Below, one piece after another: positions 1-11,973 of a stretch of DNA of 55,710 nt (position 1 is the first letter of the stretch; each line of letters opens with the position of its first letter). The notes below the pieces were generated by a model. The model was not told where the DNA came from, searched no databases, and worked only from the letters and a program-made list of their open reading frames with translations. A program made the translations under genes and the position numbers. The stretch is from Irineochytrium annulatum. Its lineage: Eukaryota; Chytridiomycota; Chytridiomycetes; Chytridiales; Chytridiaceae. The DNA is taken from NCBI GenBank assembly GCA_027600665.1, contig JADGJL010000049.1, positions 1-55,710 of the forward strand, given 5' to 3'.

Positions 1-1
1 G

Positions 2-1913
2 GGTGGGCCGATGCCGCAGCAAGCGCCGCACGCAACGTCGCCTCCGCGCATGGGGCCACCGCCGCCGGCATGGCTGGACGCGGTTGAGAACGCGTTCCAG
101 AGCTCGCTGACCTTGGATGTCGAGGCCGGGGCGGCGGGGGTTGGTAACGGCGGCAATAATGGCGGGAATAGCGGTGCGACGTCGGCGGAGGGGACGCCGG
201 TGGCGGTGGATACGGCAGAGGATGAGGCGATGATGTGGAGCCTGTTGGGGTCTGAGGAGGAGCGGGATCGGCTTTTAAACGTTGGTGTTTGCATCACCCC
301 TGCTTTTGTTAACTTCTCCCTGGTAGATCTTTTTCGAGATGTCAGGCCGGTATGTTCTTCAGACAATCCACGAAGGGTGGTTTTGGCGGCGGCTGAGGTC
401 CCAAGACGACCAGCCGACACGATCTCTGGTCCTGACCATGTGCTCGATCGCCGCGTCGGCTTGGAAAGCCCCTGACGGCTCCAGCTGGGCCCCCGCGATT
501 TTCTCGGATCTGTGGAATGATACCCGCACCGAGGCGTTAATCAACGCGGCTATCCTCTCCCTCGACCTCGACAATCCCTCCATCGACAATTGTCAAGCCC
601 TCACCCTCATGGTCCTGCTTAAAACGCAAATGACGGACCCCCAAACAAGTCAGGAGTGGCTACTCAGCGGGATGGCGATGCGGATGGTTCCTCTTCTGAA
701 ATTAGATGTGGACCCTGATGTGCTCGAGCGCCAGTCGGGGCGGAGATGGCCGTGGGTGGAGAAGGAGACGCGGCGGAGATTATTCGCGGTTATCTGCATG
801 TTGGACGAGGTGGACATGATTTTCCGCGAATCTTCGTTCGGTATTTGGCGGAGAAAGGGCTCGGTGCAGCCCCCTGCGGTAGTGGACATTTGGCGGTCTG
901 TCGATATCGAAACGGGCGAGCCTGCCTTACCGGCGTCAGCCGCCCCGCACGTCGACGCGGCGCTGTTGATGCTAGGCATCATCACGCTCCGGTGCAAGGT
1001 CTCCGAGCTGAACCTTGCCGTCGGGTACAGCCTTGGGTCGATTAAGAAGTATCTGCAGATTAAGCCCGATGCTGACGTTGTGACGGCCCAAGCCGGGCCC
1101 GGTCCGCCGCCGATGTCCGGCCACGAAAGCCAGGCTATGCTCGAGGTCGAGCCCGAGATCCAGTTCGCCATCCTCGACGCTCAGTTAACGATGTGGTACC
1201 GGTCTATTCCACCGAACCTGAACCCGACGGCGCTCGCGAGCCAGCTCCAGTTCACGGCGATGTACGACAACGTCCGCTTTGAAGGACCGCACTCGCATCC
1301 ACCCTTCGCAGCCCTGAAGGTCCACCTCTACTACCTCGCCGGCGTCCTTGCGCTTCACCGTCCCAAAATTGTGAGGGACCTGATGGCGGCATCCGCTGCC
1401 GCCAGCGAGGACCCGGCCTTGGTTGCGATTCCGGACGGGTGTCAGGAGAGCATCCGGAAGTGCGCCCAGGCCGCCGTCGGGATCACGGTTCTTATCAAGC
1501 GGAGGATCATCATCACATACCCAAGCCCCCACGCTTCCCGGCTCCGCCCCGTGGCGTCCTACCTCCAACTCAGCGCGGGGTACGCGATGCCGCTGCTTGA
1601 AAGCGGGCTCATGAACGCTGTCTTCCTAGTTCTCTTGGGAGTCGGGCGGCTGAAGGGAGGAGCGTACGAGGGCTTGAGCTCGCCAGTGCTGCGAGGGAAG
1701 GTGGCCGAGGTCCTACGCGGGGTCGCGGGGAGCAGGTTCCGGGAGGAGGCGGTAGAGGGGTTGAGCGTGGTGCTGAAGGTGTTGCAGAGCTTGGAGAAAC
1801 GGAGGAAGGTCTCGATAATGCGGGAGGTGCTGGAGAGGTGCGTCGTGCGCATGCAATTGAGCCCTTACCTGATCTCTGTGCCCGAGTTGGAGGATTTCGA
1901 GGACTTGGATTGA
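2..1913 (+). CDS. Zn2Cys6 fungal-specific transcription factor, copy 1 (5' partial)
   Basis: This is the C-terminal bulk of a nuclear fungal Zn-cluster regulator. Its Zn2Cys6 exons lie beyond the left edge of the window. The visible exons are 2-280 and 327-1913; the 46-nt intron starts with GTTGGT, and removing it joins LLN to IFFEMSGRY in frame. The fungal transcription-factor middle homology region is recognisable from GMAMRMVPLLKLDVDPDVLE and the following RWPWVEKETRRRLFAVICM. The protein ends in EDFEDLD. It is clearly paralogous to the next two genes along its whole length, with the same intron just before the FFEM/SFEI motif. A 59-nt stretch starting near 718 is identical to copy 2. No DNA target or effector can be told from sequence. 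The family assignment is firm; the N-terminus is missing only because the window starts inside the gene. Confidence 0.88.
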
Positions 1914-2128
1914 GCGAAAGTGAGGGCGGGAGCAGGAGAGACATTGTACAGCCATGTAATGTAGAATAGTGTTCCGCCAGCGTGTTGCCTTTTATCACAT
2001 GCATAATAATTATTATTGCGAGTCTCACTTACTCGTTACGCACAAAAACAGTTTTAAAAGCTATTGAGAGCTTGCTCACAGTGGAAGGCTTGGTGGCTCG
2101 ATGTCAACACCCCGACAATACCACTGCA

Positions 2129-4764
2129 ATGTCACAGCCCGCGCTGACCAAGGGCGACTCGATCAACGATCCCACCAAAGTCTCCGCTTGGTGAGCTCGT
2201 ACTCTAACATTCGATCGTCATGCTGTACTCACCAGCCCTATCTCAGCGACAATTGCTACAGGCTTCACAGAAAATGTGGGGCGGAGGTATTGCCGAGCAC
2301 GAGGGTGGTAGCGAGTTCTGATCTCTTGGCAGACGCCGAAATGCGCTTTGTGCAAACGGACGGACGTGGAGTGCACGTACGTGAGGAGGTTTGTTACCTC
2401 GAACCTCATCCGCCGGAAACCGGCAGCCAAGCGGGACAGCGACAGCAGCGCGAAAATGAATAAAAGCCTTCGCAAAAGGGTTCATGAGCTGGAGATCAGG
2501 TGAGGCCGTGATCATCATTCGGGAATGACGTAGCGTTAATATTCAGCGTACAGATCTTGTTGAATGAGCTCACGCAGGCCCGATCGACGATGGCCGCGAG
2601 TCAAGGCGGCGGCAGCAGTAGTCAGGGCAACAACGCGGGCGCGAGACCTAACGTGGTGGACTTAGACTCGCTTGCGAACGGCGTCCCTATAATGCAGTCA
2701 CCGGCCAACCCTTTCGAGCTTGACCAGCTTATCGATAGCTTTAAAGGGATGGAAAACGGTGGCGGCGCGTCCGTTTCTCCTTTTCTGTCGGAGGCGATGC
2801 TTCTTGACATGGCTTTCCCGAGCATCCACTCTGGAGTCGACCAATTTCCGGTTTTTCCTGTTGCGGCAGGCGTGACATCAACGGCGCTCGACAGCTTTCT
2901 TCCTATGCAAACGGCGCAGACGAGCGGGCAAGCGCAACAGCCCATTCGGAAAGGCGCTATCGAGAACGCTTTCCAGGACTCTATTTCTTCAAAAGTCGTG
3001 GACGAGAGCCCAAGTTCAAATACGAATCTCCTTAATACGAATCCGGATGGCTTGTTATGGAGCATAATCAAATCGGAGGAGGAGCGAGACCGTTTGCTTC
3101 GAGTTCGTTTTGTATCCACTTTGCATTATCGTAGAAACCTTCGGCTAACGCTTACCAATCAGATAAGTTTCGAGATAATCAACCGGCATTTGCTCCCGCA
3201 CCTCCACGAGGGGTACTTTTGGAAACGACTCCGCTCGAATGACAACCGCCCCGCCCAGTCCCTGTTGCTGGCGATGTGTGCGCTCGCCGCGACCGCCCGG
3301 ACGGCGCCTGACGGCTCCGTGTGGCCACGATCCATTTTCTCGGATGATGACGCGATCGACGCAAACGCTGAGACGATGGTTAATGCCGCCATTCTCTCGC
3401 TTGACCTCGAGATCCCGTCCGTGGACCAGTGCCAGGCTCTTCTCCTGTTGGTCCTCATGAAGGCAAATTTTCTGCCGTTAGACCCGGAGACGAGCCAAGA
3501 GTGGTTGCTCAGCGGGATGGCGATGCGCATGGTATCCATGTTGAAGCTTGATGTGGATCCAGATGTGCTCGAGCGCCAGTCGGGGCGGAGATGGCCGTGG
3601 GTGGAGAAGGAGACGCGGCGAAGAGTTTTCGCCGCCGTCTGCATGTTGGACGAGCTGGATATGGTGTTTCGCGAGAGGAGCTTCGGCGTTTGGAGGAGGA
3701 GGAAAGACGTCCGGCCACCGGTGGTGTCGGACGTGTGGCGGTCGGTCGACCCCGAGACGGGCGAGCCCGCGCTGCTGGCGATACTGGCGCCGACTACGGA
3801 CGCAACTTTGCTGATGTTGGGTATCCTCGCGCTCCGATGCAAGGTCTCGGAGCTCAACTTAACCGTCGGCGCGGGCCTGTCATCAATCAAAAAGGCCCTC
3901 AAGATTGCCGTGGATTCTCATGCGCCGCCAGCTGACTCCATGCCAACACCGGCGGTGACCATGACGCCTGGCCTCGAAAACCCCGACGCGCAGGACGTCC
4001 CACCTGAGATCCAGTTCGCAGTTCTTGACGCGGAGTTCTCTATGTGGCACCAGTCGCTCCCGCCACACCTTACTTGGTCGCGACTCGCCGAGGAGACCGA
4101 ATTCACTGTTACGTACGACATGTCGGGCTCCAGCAACAAGCCGTACCAGCACTCGCCCTTTGGCGCCCTCAAGATGCACTTTAACTACCTCTCGGGCCTC
4201 CTCGCGCTTCACCGGCCGCGTCTGATCAGAGAATTGCGCCTTATCAACATCTCAAACGCGAACGACCCTTCCTCCGTCGAGCTCTCGGACCGGTGCCAGG
4301 ATAGCTTACGCAAATGCGCGAAAGCCGCTCTGAGAACCACGCTCCTCATTAGGCGCAAGGTCCTCATTGTGTCCCCGGCACCACACGCGAGCCGACCACG
4401 TCCTGTGGCGTCCTACCTGCAGATATCGGCGGGCATTGCCATGCCTTTACTCGAGAGCGGGCTCATGAACGCGTTTTTTTTGCTGCTGATGGGCGTCGGG
4501 AGGCTTCCTGGCACGCACGAGAACCTCTCGGCCCCGGCGCTCCAGCGGAAGGTCGCGGAGGTGCTGGGCGGGGTGGTCGGGAGCAGGTTTAAGGAGGACG
4601 CATTGGTCGGGTTGAGCGCGGTTATGAAGATGCTGAAAACGGTTGACAAGAGGACTGACATTCAAATGATGCGGGAGGTGCTGGAGAGGGTCGTAGAGCG
4701 AATGGGCTTGACCACTCACCTCGTGCCGGTGTCCGAGCTCGATGAGTTCGAGAAGTTGGAGTAA
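2129..4764 (+). CDS. Zn2Cys6 fungal-specific transcription factor, copy 2
   Basis: Complete nuclear Zn-cluster regulator of about 808 aa. Exons: 2129-2190, 2247-2286, 2333-2499, 2547-3102, 3163-4764. Splicing assembles the binuclear cluster from three exons: CDNCYRLHRKC, then TPKCALCKRTDVEC, giving C-x2-C-x6-C-x6-C-x2-C-x6-C. This is followed by a basic linker and a short putative coiled coil ending in VHELEISVQILLNEL. The regulatory domain contains GMAMRMVSMLKLDVDPDVLE and RWPWVEKETRRR, as in copy 1. The N-terminal part between the zinc cluster and the regulatory domain is rich in Gly, Ser and Asn. ATG 2129 was chosen because it is the first ATG in frame with the first cluster cysteine; a GTG-initiated extension upstream is unlikely. 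It lies 215 bp after copy 1 on the same strand. The regulated genes are unknown. Confidence 0.92.
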
Positions 4765-5103
4765 AATAGTTGTAATGCCTCCAACGGGCAGATTGACAAA
4801 TATCGCTTCGACATAAATAATGAAGTCTGACGGATTTTGTGAAGTGATTTGACAACATCCGTCTTATGTCAGGCATTGTTGCATTATAGTGTTATTCTTC
4901 GAGGTGAAGTTCGGTGTAGGAAAACGTCCTGGTGACCTCCCTCATGCACCTTGAAAAGATGTTGTGATTGGTTGTTATTTTAAACTAGAAAAGCAACATT
5001 ACGTGATGAGGGCGCAGATTAGCTTAGCCGGTTTAAGATAACGGTTGAGGTAAATGTATTTAAAAAAGGGGAACTCGTAGTGACACGTTTTGACATCATC
5101 GAC
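4765..5103. other. Spacer between transcription-factor copies 2 and 3
   Basis: This 339-bp stretch is AT-richer than its flanks and should hold the 3' UTR of copy 2 and the promoter of copy 3. No open frame with family support and no RNA gene is visible. Confidence 0.5.
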
Positions 5104-7806
5104 ATGTCCACGCACCCCTACCTCCCACCGGGCTTCGCAGCATCAGGGAGCGGGGCTGGCCAAGGGGCGAACGGGGATGCCAATGGTGGCGGTGGGCTTG
5201 GTGGTCCCATCAGGTCGTCGAATCGAGGAGCTGGTGGGCAGAAGCAGAAAGTTTCTCCATGGTTCGTGTCAATGGCTGCCGCTCCACAATCAATCTCACA
5301 TCTATCACAGCGACAATTGCTATCGTCTCCACCGGAAATGTACTGGCGAGGTATTTCTGAAAAGAAGATGCTTGTATTGACGAGATTTACATCATCTAAT
5401 TCTTGTTTGCTAGACTCCGAAGTGCCGGTTGTGCATGCGTATGAACGTCAATTGCACATACGTTCGGAGATTCGTAACGCCATCGTTGCTGCGCCGGAAG
5501 CAGAATGATCGTGATCGGGAGATTGACGCGAGCCTGAGCAACTCGCTGCAGCAGCGAGTCAACGAACTGGAAAACACGTTAGTTTACCACCGAACCCTTC
5601 TCTTTTTCTCCTCTTTTATATGGCCGTCGTGCTCATTAGAATTGTTCAGCGTCCGCATTCTGATGAAGGAGCTTTTGTCCGCAAGAACGGGGAGCAATGC
5701 GATGAGCATACATGATTTGGCGATGACTCCTGCGTCCGTGTTTGGTCCGCTACCCGTCGTGACACCCCGGAGCGACGCTTTTATTTCGGAGCAAGCGCTC
5801 CTGGACCTCGCCTTACCCAATAACAGCAATATCAACAACAACAACATCAACAACAACATCAGTATGAACAACATGAACATCAATAGACACCTGATGTCCC
5901 CGGTCTCGCCGAATCCACCGCCGCTCTCGCCAAACGTAGGCGTCCCTGTAAACGCCCTTGCGTCCGGGCTGAACGCGCTTAGTGTTGGGACAGTTGTTCA
6001 GGATCAGAATTCGTCGGAATCGGATTTGACGCCGCTCGAAACCGAACAGTTCGAGTCTGACGATGACAGGGATGCGCTTTTGAAGGTCGGACTGATTGAT
6101 AGCATGGGGTTTCGAATCTAAAATTACATCTCATAGACCTTCTTCGAGATGGACGGACGATATATCCTTCAAATTGTCCATCCGGGATGCTTTTGGAAAC
6201 GCCTTCGCTCCCCGAATCCGCCAGCTGAAGCCTTAATCCTCACGATGTGCAGCATCGCCGCCTCCGCCGTTCGCTCCCCGGACGGCTCGCTCTGGCCTTG
6301 CGATATATTCCTTGAGCCCGGCCGTCACCCGCGCTCGGAGCGGTTTTTGAACGCCGCCGTTTTGGCCCTTGACGTCTCGACACCCACTGTCGACGCTTGT
6401 CTGGCCGTTCTTTTGATGATCTTGATTCAATCAACAATGCCCGAGCCCCAAACGAGCCGCCGCTGGCTCCTTGGCGGGATGGCGATGCGGATGGTTCGGA
6501 GCCTGCAGCTAGACGTGGACCCGGACGTCCTGGAGGCAACCCGCGGGGAAGGATGGACGTGGGTAGAGAGGGAGACGAGGCGGAGGGTTTTTGCCGTCGT
6601 CTGCATGCTGGATGAGGTCGACATGCTTCTAAGGGAGCGGTGTCTGGGGATTTGGAAGCGGAAAGACGACGTTCGGCCGCCGGCACCGCAGGCGCTCTGG
6701 AGGTCCGTTAATCCGGAGACCGGGGAGCCAACCTTCGATTCGACGGCAGCGACGACCGACGTGCACATTCTTACACTGTCGATCTTGAACTTACGATGCC
6801 GGATAACGGAATTGAACCGGACAACAGACCCGGACGAGACGCTTTTCACACACAGCATAGAGGTCAAGGCGGTTCAGCACGTAGGGGTTCCTCCGGATCG
6901 CGCTCCGACTAAGCTCGAGGTGGGCCCTTCTTTTTATGGTCCTTTCTTTGCTCAATGTCATTAGATCACACCCGAGCTTCAGTTCGCGCTGCTGGATGCG
7001 GAGCTGGGAATTTGGTATCAATCTCTTCCCGCTCGGTTCCAACCGAAGGCGTTAGCAAACGATCTCCAGTTTACGTGTTTGTACGATAACGTCGCAACCC
7101 CGTCGATACCACCCTTTGCGGCACTGAAGGTTTGTCTTTTCGGTCCTCGCGACTTTGAAGTAATTCGTTTCGGACGCAGCTGAATCTCTTCCACCACTTC
7201 GGCTGTTTGAGTCTCCACCGCCCCCGTGTCGTGCGCGAGCTGAAAGCTCTCGCCTTCCGGAACCCCCTTGAGCCGGTGGTGCTGTCGGAGGAATTAAAGT
7301 TGAGCCTCAGACGGGCCGCCGAGGCCTGCGTGGGAGTGACCCAGCTTTTAAAGCGCAAGGTCATCGTCCTGCCGCCCAGCCCAAGGCCTCAACGGCTAAA
7401 GCCGTTCGCCACGTATCTAACGTGGTCCTCGCTCTTGCCTCTGCTTGAGGTCGGCGTTATGAATGCCGTCTTTCTTGTCGCGTTGGGGCTTGGCCATGTG
7501 TCGGAAGACGACGCGGATCCAAGGGTCATGACGCCGGAGCAAAGGAGTGAGGTGGCGAGGCTTATCGCGGACGTCATCGGGGACACGTTTAAAATTGCGG
7601 CCATCGAGGGGGTTAGTTTGGTAATGCAACTGCTGAGGGGTGGCGTGGGCGGGAACAGGAAGAGGGTTTCGATCGTCGGTGGCGCGCTGGAGAGGGTTGT
7701 GGCGATGCTTTCGCTTGAAGGTTATGTCCAACCCGTTTCTGACATCGAGCTGGCCGATCCAACGGATATCCGCTGCTTCTGTCCAGGCAGCGAGGAGGTG
7801 GTGTGA
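5104..7806 (+). CDS. Zn2Cys6 fungal-specific transcription factor, copy 3
   Basis: Third tandem Zn-cluster regulator. Exons: 5104-5261, 5311-5350, 5414-5577, 5650-6085, 6137-6919, 6965-7129, 7180-7806; all junctions keep frame. The cluster is CDNCYRLHRKC plus TPKCRLCMRMNVNC, again split by introns at the same places as copy 2 (exon 2 is 40 nt in both). The linker carries a run of Asn-rich repeats around 5815-5885 encoded by aac/aat triplets. The regulatory domain keeps GMAMRMVRSLQLDVDPDVLE. Two introns (6920-6964 and 7130-7179) interrupt the region that is a single exon in copies 1 and 2. It is the most diverged of the three and ends in SEEVV. An upstream GTG start would only add residues in the leader; ATG 5104 is preferred. 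Confidence 0.92.
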
Positions 7807-8306
7807 TTAGTATTTATTGTTACGTCGTCATTCGTGTTTATTTGGCACTTAAATTTTATCTACGCCTTATCTATGAATCATCGTTTTTAAGTTTAAAACC
7901 AATCGCTGTAGAACATTGCTTTTATTACAAACAGTTTGACTACACGGTCAGCGTCTTGCGCATGCAGCGCAACAAGTGTGTTTTCTCTTTCAAAAATTTT
8001 GAATATCTGCATAGGTGGCGATAAAAAAGTGCGACAGCAAACACAAGGGAAAAAAAAGAAAAAGAAAAAACGAAAAAAAAATAAAAAATGCAGCCAGACA
8101 ATGTTCAAAGACAGGGTGTCGGCGTTTCAGCAGGATGTGCGAGTTATCAGGCGGGTGCGGATCGGCGGACAAGGTGGGTACGTTAGCTGCCGAGTCCAAG
8201 GAATGAGGGCGGAGTACACACTCGAAGAATGCATGGTTCGCGCAGGTGTTGGCGGATGGACCATACAAACCCGTAATTCTTATCTCGCCCACCCGGCAAA
8301 GACCGA
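7807..8306. other. Convergent 3' region with purine-rich tract
   Basis: This stretch lies between the ends of copy 3 (plus) and the FetB-like gene (minus). It holds an A/G-rich tract near 8040-8090 dominated by aaa/gaaa, and otherwise nothing recognisable. It most likely contributes 3' UTRs to both convergent genes. Confidence 0.5.
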
Positions 8307-9441
8307 TCATGAAGTCAACAAAGGCGTCGTCTCCCCATCCCTCCCCGCGCCAGTATCCCTCCGCCAACAACAGCACACGCGCGTCAGCCACGCCTGAACC
8401 TGGGCCCAGGTCACCGCGTTACCCTTCTTCGGCGGCTGTATGCGGTCCAATCGCAGCCTCGACTCCCCGTCGAAACAGATGTAGAGGCAAACGACGACGG
8501 CCGACACCGTCGCAAGGCCCACGGAAGCCATGACCATAAACATAATGAGCATTTGGTACTTGACTGCGTCGTTGATGGAGGCGCCGCCGAGAATCTGACC
8601 GGTCATCATTCCCGGGATCGAAATGAGGCCAATAACACTAAATGATGGATCGTTCAATTTGATATCTTTAATTTGTAGACAAAAGAAATCCCGAACCTCA
8701 TCATGTTAATATGCGGAAGGAGCGCTAGCCGAATTGCCTCTACGCTCACAGGCCGCGCAGCCTCCCATCTCGACGCGCCAAACGCAAGGTAGAGCTCAAT
8801 GCGCTCTTTATGGTCCGACAGCTGGGTAATCGTGCTTGTAATCCCAACTGCGACACCGGACACTGGGAAAGATTACGACCTTGACAGTTTTGCCCTGAAC
8901 TTACTCGAGTTTCCAACCAGCATACCCAGAATTGTAATGTAGTCGCGGGCGTTGTACCATGGTTGGGCCTTAATCGCAAAGTTGTTGCCTGAAGCCAGTC
9001 AATGCTTCTTGTCGACCGTCAAAGACCATACCGATATAAGAGACCAACAGCGTGCTGAGGACCATGGAAAGCCATACGGAAGGGAACATGTGCAGATAAC
9101 GGGACTTGACCCTGCTGTACACCTCGACGGCGGAGATCGTCATCATTGTCAGGGCAAGCAAGGAAACGACCCCAGGGGTGTCGTGATCAAAGACGGTGTT
9201 CAAGATCATGCCCAGAATCGTCAGCTGAACGATGCAGCGCACGGTCGAGATTGCCAACGACGTCGCCAAGCCGAGGCCGAAGTATACTGGGAGAGGACCA
9301 TTAGGACGTGCAGACCCGGCGCTGCCACATACTGGAAATGGCCGCGTTCACCAGAATAAGCGACGATCCGATGGCCACGTTGTCCCAGCCGAGCTTATCA
9401 GGCGGCGCCGGCTTCGTCGAGTTGAACATGAACGCATCCAT
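8307..9441 (-). CDS. FetB/UPF0014-family membrane permease
   Basis: Multi-pass membrane protein of 314 aa related to bacterial FetB (YbbM) and plant ALS3/STAR2, permease subunits implicated in metal export or metalloid tolerance. Exons on the minus strand: 9441-9333, 9286-9032, 8988-8905, 8862-8697, 8637-8307, all frame-consistent, with near-perfect donors such as GTATGT and GTAAGT. Family hallmarks are the N-terminal helix LILVNAAISIYFGLGLA, the LGMLVGNSMSGVAVG motif, a cytosolic segment around LAFGASRWEAARP, and ISIPGMMTGQILGG followed by DAVKYQ. The C-terminus is a short cytosolic tail with a Cys cluster (RVCCCW) and ends in TTPLLTS. ATG 9441 has the context ATCACCATGG. No partner ATPase gene is visible in the window. 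Substrate and membrane location are inferred from the family only. Confidence 0.87.
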
Positions 9442-9555
9442 GGTGATAGCAGGATCGAGGGAGCAGTTAAGGAAGGGGGAGGTCAAACGCGAGTTCGATT
9501 TGTCCACGACGTTCTTTCTCAAGTCAGGCGACGGTGTCCATCGCGGACGAAGTGC

Positions 9556-11614
9556 TTAAGCAGCCATTATCCGCGCGCGCACCCTCGATGCCACCGATCT
9601 GGGGCGACCGGCGCGCGCTCTTGGTCTGTCAGGTTTCAATGGCTTCCGCTGTCGGTCGCGGCTCAACACCTAAAAATACACAAAAAAAAAAACACAAAAA
9701 AAAAACTCACGGTAATGAAGTAATGGGGTGAGCACATCTCCGGGTCGAGCCTGTTCAAAGCCCAGAACGGCATCCGAATGCCCCGGAACGTGAACCCGAA
9801 GAAGACGACCACGAGCGCGAGGGCGCACCCGCAGTCGAACGCGGCGCTCATGACGTACGCGCACCTCGTCCACCACGCGTGCCTCCACCGCTTCAGCACC
9901 CAGTTCACGACGATGGCCAAGATCAAGGGCGTGACGAGGTCCGAGCGGAGCGTCGAGACCGTCACGGGGAAGGCCACGAGCAAAGGCACGTTGATGAGGT
10001 GCCAGGGGCCTGAGGGTTGGAGGCGGTGGAGGAGGTAGGAGCGGAAGGAGGTGATGGTGGCGGGGCGGTGGGAGGAGACGAAGAAGAGGGCGGCGCCATC
10101 TGTCGTTGTTACGTCATCAATATCGCGCGAGCCACAAGAAAGCGTGCCTAGCATCTACTCACATTTGAGGCATAATGTCCGAAGCGACTGCTGGATAAAG
10201 TCAAACATATCGTCCGTGAACTCCCTCTCCCGCTCCAACTGCCCCGTCGTGTCGGATTTACTGCAAACGACAATGACGGGTATCGCGACGTTATTGCAGA
10301 GGACTCCAGGTCCTAGGGGTTGCGTCAAGTTGTGCTGGTTGTAGGACGCGGCGGCAGCGGAAAGATCAGGCCCCTTCGCCACTCCACTTGCAGGTGCGCC
10401 GCCGGCCGCGTTCGATGCCGTGGACGCAGTCGCGTTGGGATCCGGTTCTTTATAATCCCGCACGAACTGGATCACTAATCCGTGCAGTTAGCGCACTTCC
10501 AAACCTATATACGCAACTTACACTTTTCTCGTAGATCATAAAACCGCGAAAATGTCGACCCTCTCCTCTGCCCGTTCGCACCCGCGCCAGCCGTCCCAGC
10601 CTTCGCGCTCGCCGCCGCAGCCGCCGCCGCTCCCGCCCCCGGCGGCCCCACGGTCTCCACGACCTTCATGATCTCCCTCTGCAGCATGCCCAGATATCTC
10701 TCCAAACTCCTCAGGAAAGTCCACGGCTTGCTCCAATCCAGGCATATAACAACACACGAGTCTGCCAACGACGTCGGAGTGATGGCGAACCGGATCAAAG
10801 GCGCGAACGCCGCGTCCGCGGCGCGTCGATGCATCTCCAGATCCCGCTCCATGTTCGGGTCGTCGGGCTGGAGGTGCGGGTAGGGTGGGTCGCTGGCCAG
10901 TTCGTAGAGCCCGATGCGGGCTGCGGGCTCGTCGTTCTGGCTGTTGTCGTCCTCCATGACGTCGACGTAGGAGTAAGAGAGGGCCAGTTCGACCGAGGAA
11001 CGGTCTGGGTCGTCGGAGGTGATGAGGTCGGGGAGGGATTGGGGGTGGAGGGGGTCGACGGGGTATCGAAGAGCCTGGAGGAGAGTGGATTTGCCACTGT
11101 TGGAGTCGCCTGAGGAAGGGACCCGTTAAGCAAGCCAACCTGTGGGACGCCGAGCTGCATCCATGCCGTCCTCGCGGAAGAAAGTACGGCTCAGGAGTAA
11201 CATACCTAATATCAGGACGTTCTTCACTGGCGTAGCCCGATGCGTCGACGCGCCCTTTAGGATGCTCGACCACAGATCCCCGCCGGCCTCGCCCTCCTCC
11301 GCGGTCGCTGCCTGCTGCTGCTGTTGATGTTGTCCCTGCCCCTGCATCATCGGCCTCCCCTTCGTCGTCTGGCCCCTCCCGGGACTGGAACCCGATCCCG
11401 GCGGCTTCCCATTGGCTTCGTTGATCATAAATGGTGAGCCGTTGGGCGCGCCGTCCGCAGATCCGTTCAAGTCGACGGCCGTCGCAGAGGCGTCCGACGG
11501 ATCGTCTGCACCCGTGGACGCGGAGACGGAGACCGGTGTTGGGGGCGGGGAACCGCCGTTGGCCACGGCCAGAGTGGCGCCGTCCTTCTTCGCGTTGTTG
11601 AAGAAGAACGACAT
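9556..11614 (-). CDS. Chimeric dynein light intermediate chain (N-terminal)-OPT transporter (C-terminal) protein
   Basis: Exons: 11614-11206, 11109-10522, 10474-10163, 10099-9711, 9669-9556 (about 603 aa). Residues 1 to about 460 read as dynein light intermediate chain: a Gln/Gly/Ser-rich N-terminus, GDLWSSIL, the P-loop NVLILGDSNSGKSTLLQAL, the ICLDWSKPWTFLRSLERYL segment, IPVIVVCSKSD, and DFIQQSLRTLCLKYGAALF. After YLLHRL the expected LIC continuation (the FIP.GWD region and adaptor-binding tail) is absent. Without a stop or a splice signal, the frame runs into a segment resembling the end of OPT-family oligopeptide transporters: WHLINVPLLV, then WWTRCAYVMSAAFDCGCALA with a hydrophobic helix, then MPFWALNRLDPEMCSPHYF. 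It ends in a basic tail. Either this is a genuine fusion or deletion product, or the assembly has joined two loci near 10010-10025. The domain calls are strong; the biological reality of the fusion is open. Confidence 0.75.
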
Positions 11615-11973
11615 CGGGAATCAGGACGGGCGAGCAGATGGCGAGTTTCGAGGAAATTTACGAGTTCAATAATGTTTAATATTGTTGCGGAGCCAATGCA
11701 TGCCATGGACACCACTGCAGGTAGCTCTGCTGATACTGCTCATAGTGCCCTCGGAAGAAACCTTCTACAAAGATATCTCTTCAAATTTTTTTTTATTTGA
11801 GCTCAAAATCCTTCGTATTGTCCTTATGGCAACCCAGATTTTGAAGAGTCTAAGTTTTTACGTTCTCGAAATGTCGACGGATCCGCGGCGTGCTGGAGGA
11901 GATTATCCTCAAGAGATGTGTGGATTGTAAGGGTGGCGTGAAAGTGGCTTGGAGGAACCCTTTACATCAACCC
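11615..11973. promoter_or_regulatory. Divergent promoter region
   Basis: This region of about 360 bp separates the start of the LIC/OPT chimera (minus) from the start of the Cys-rich protein (plus). It probably holds both promoters. No specific operator or TATA element was convincing. Confidence 0.4.

Noticed and set aside
9950..10100. A hidden intron that would separate LIC and OPT parts
   Set aside because: A CCCTCAG acceptor-like site exists at the join, but any donor in reach (such as GTCTCC) would delete conserved LIC residues, so splicing does not explain the fusion.
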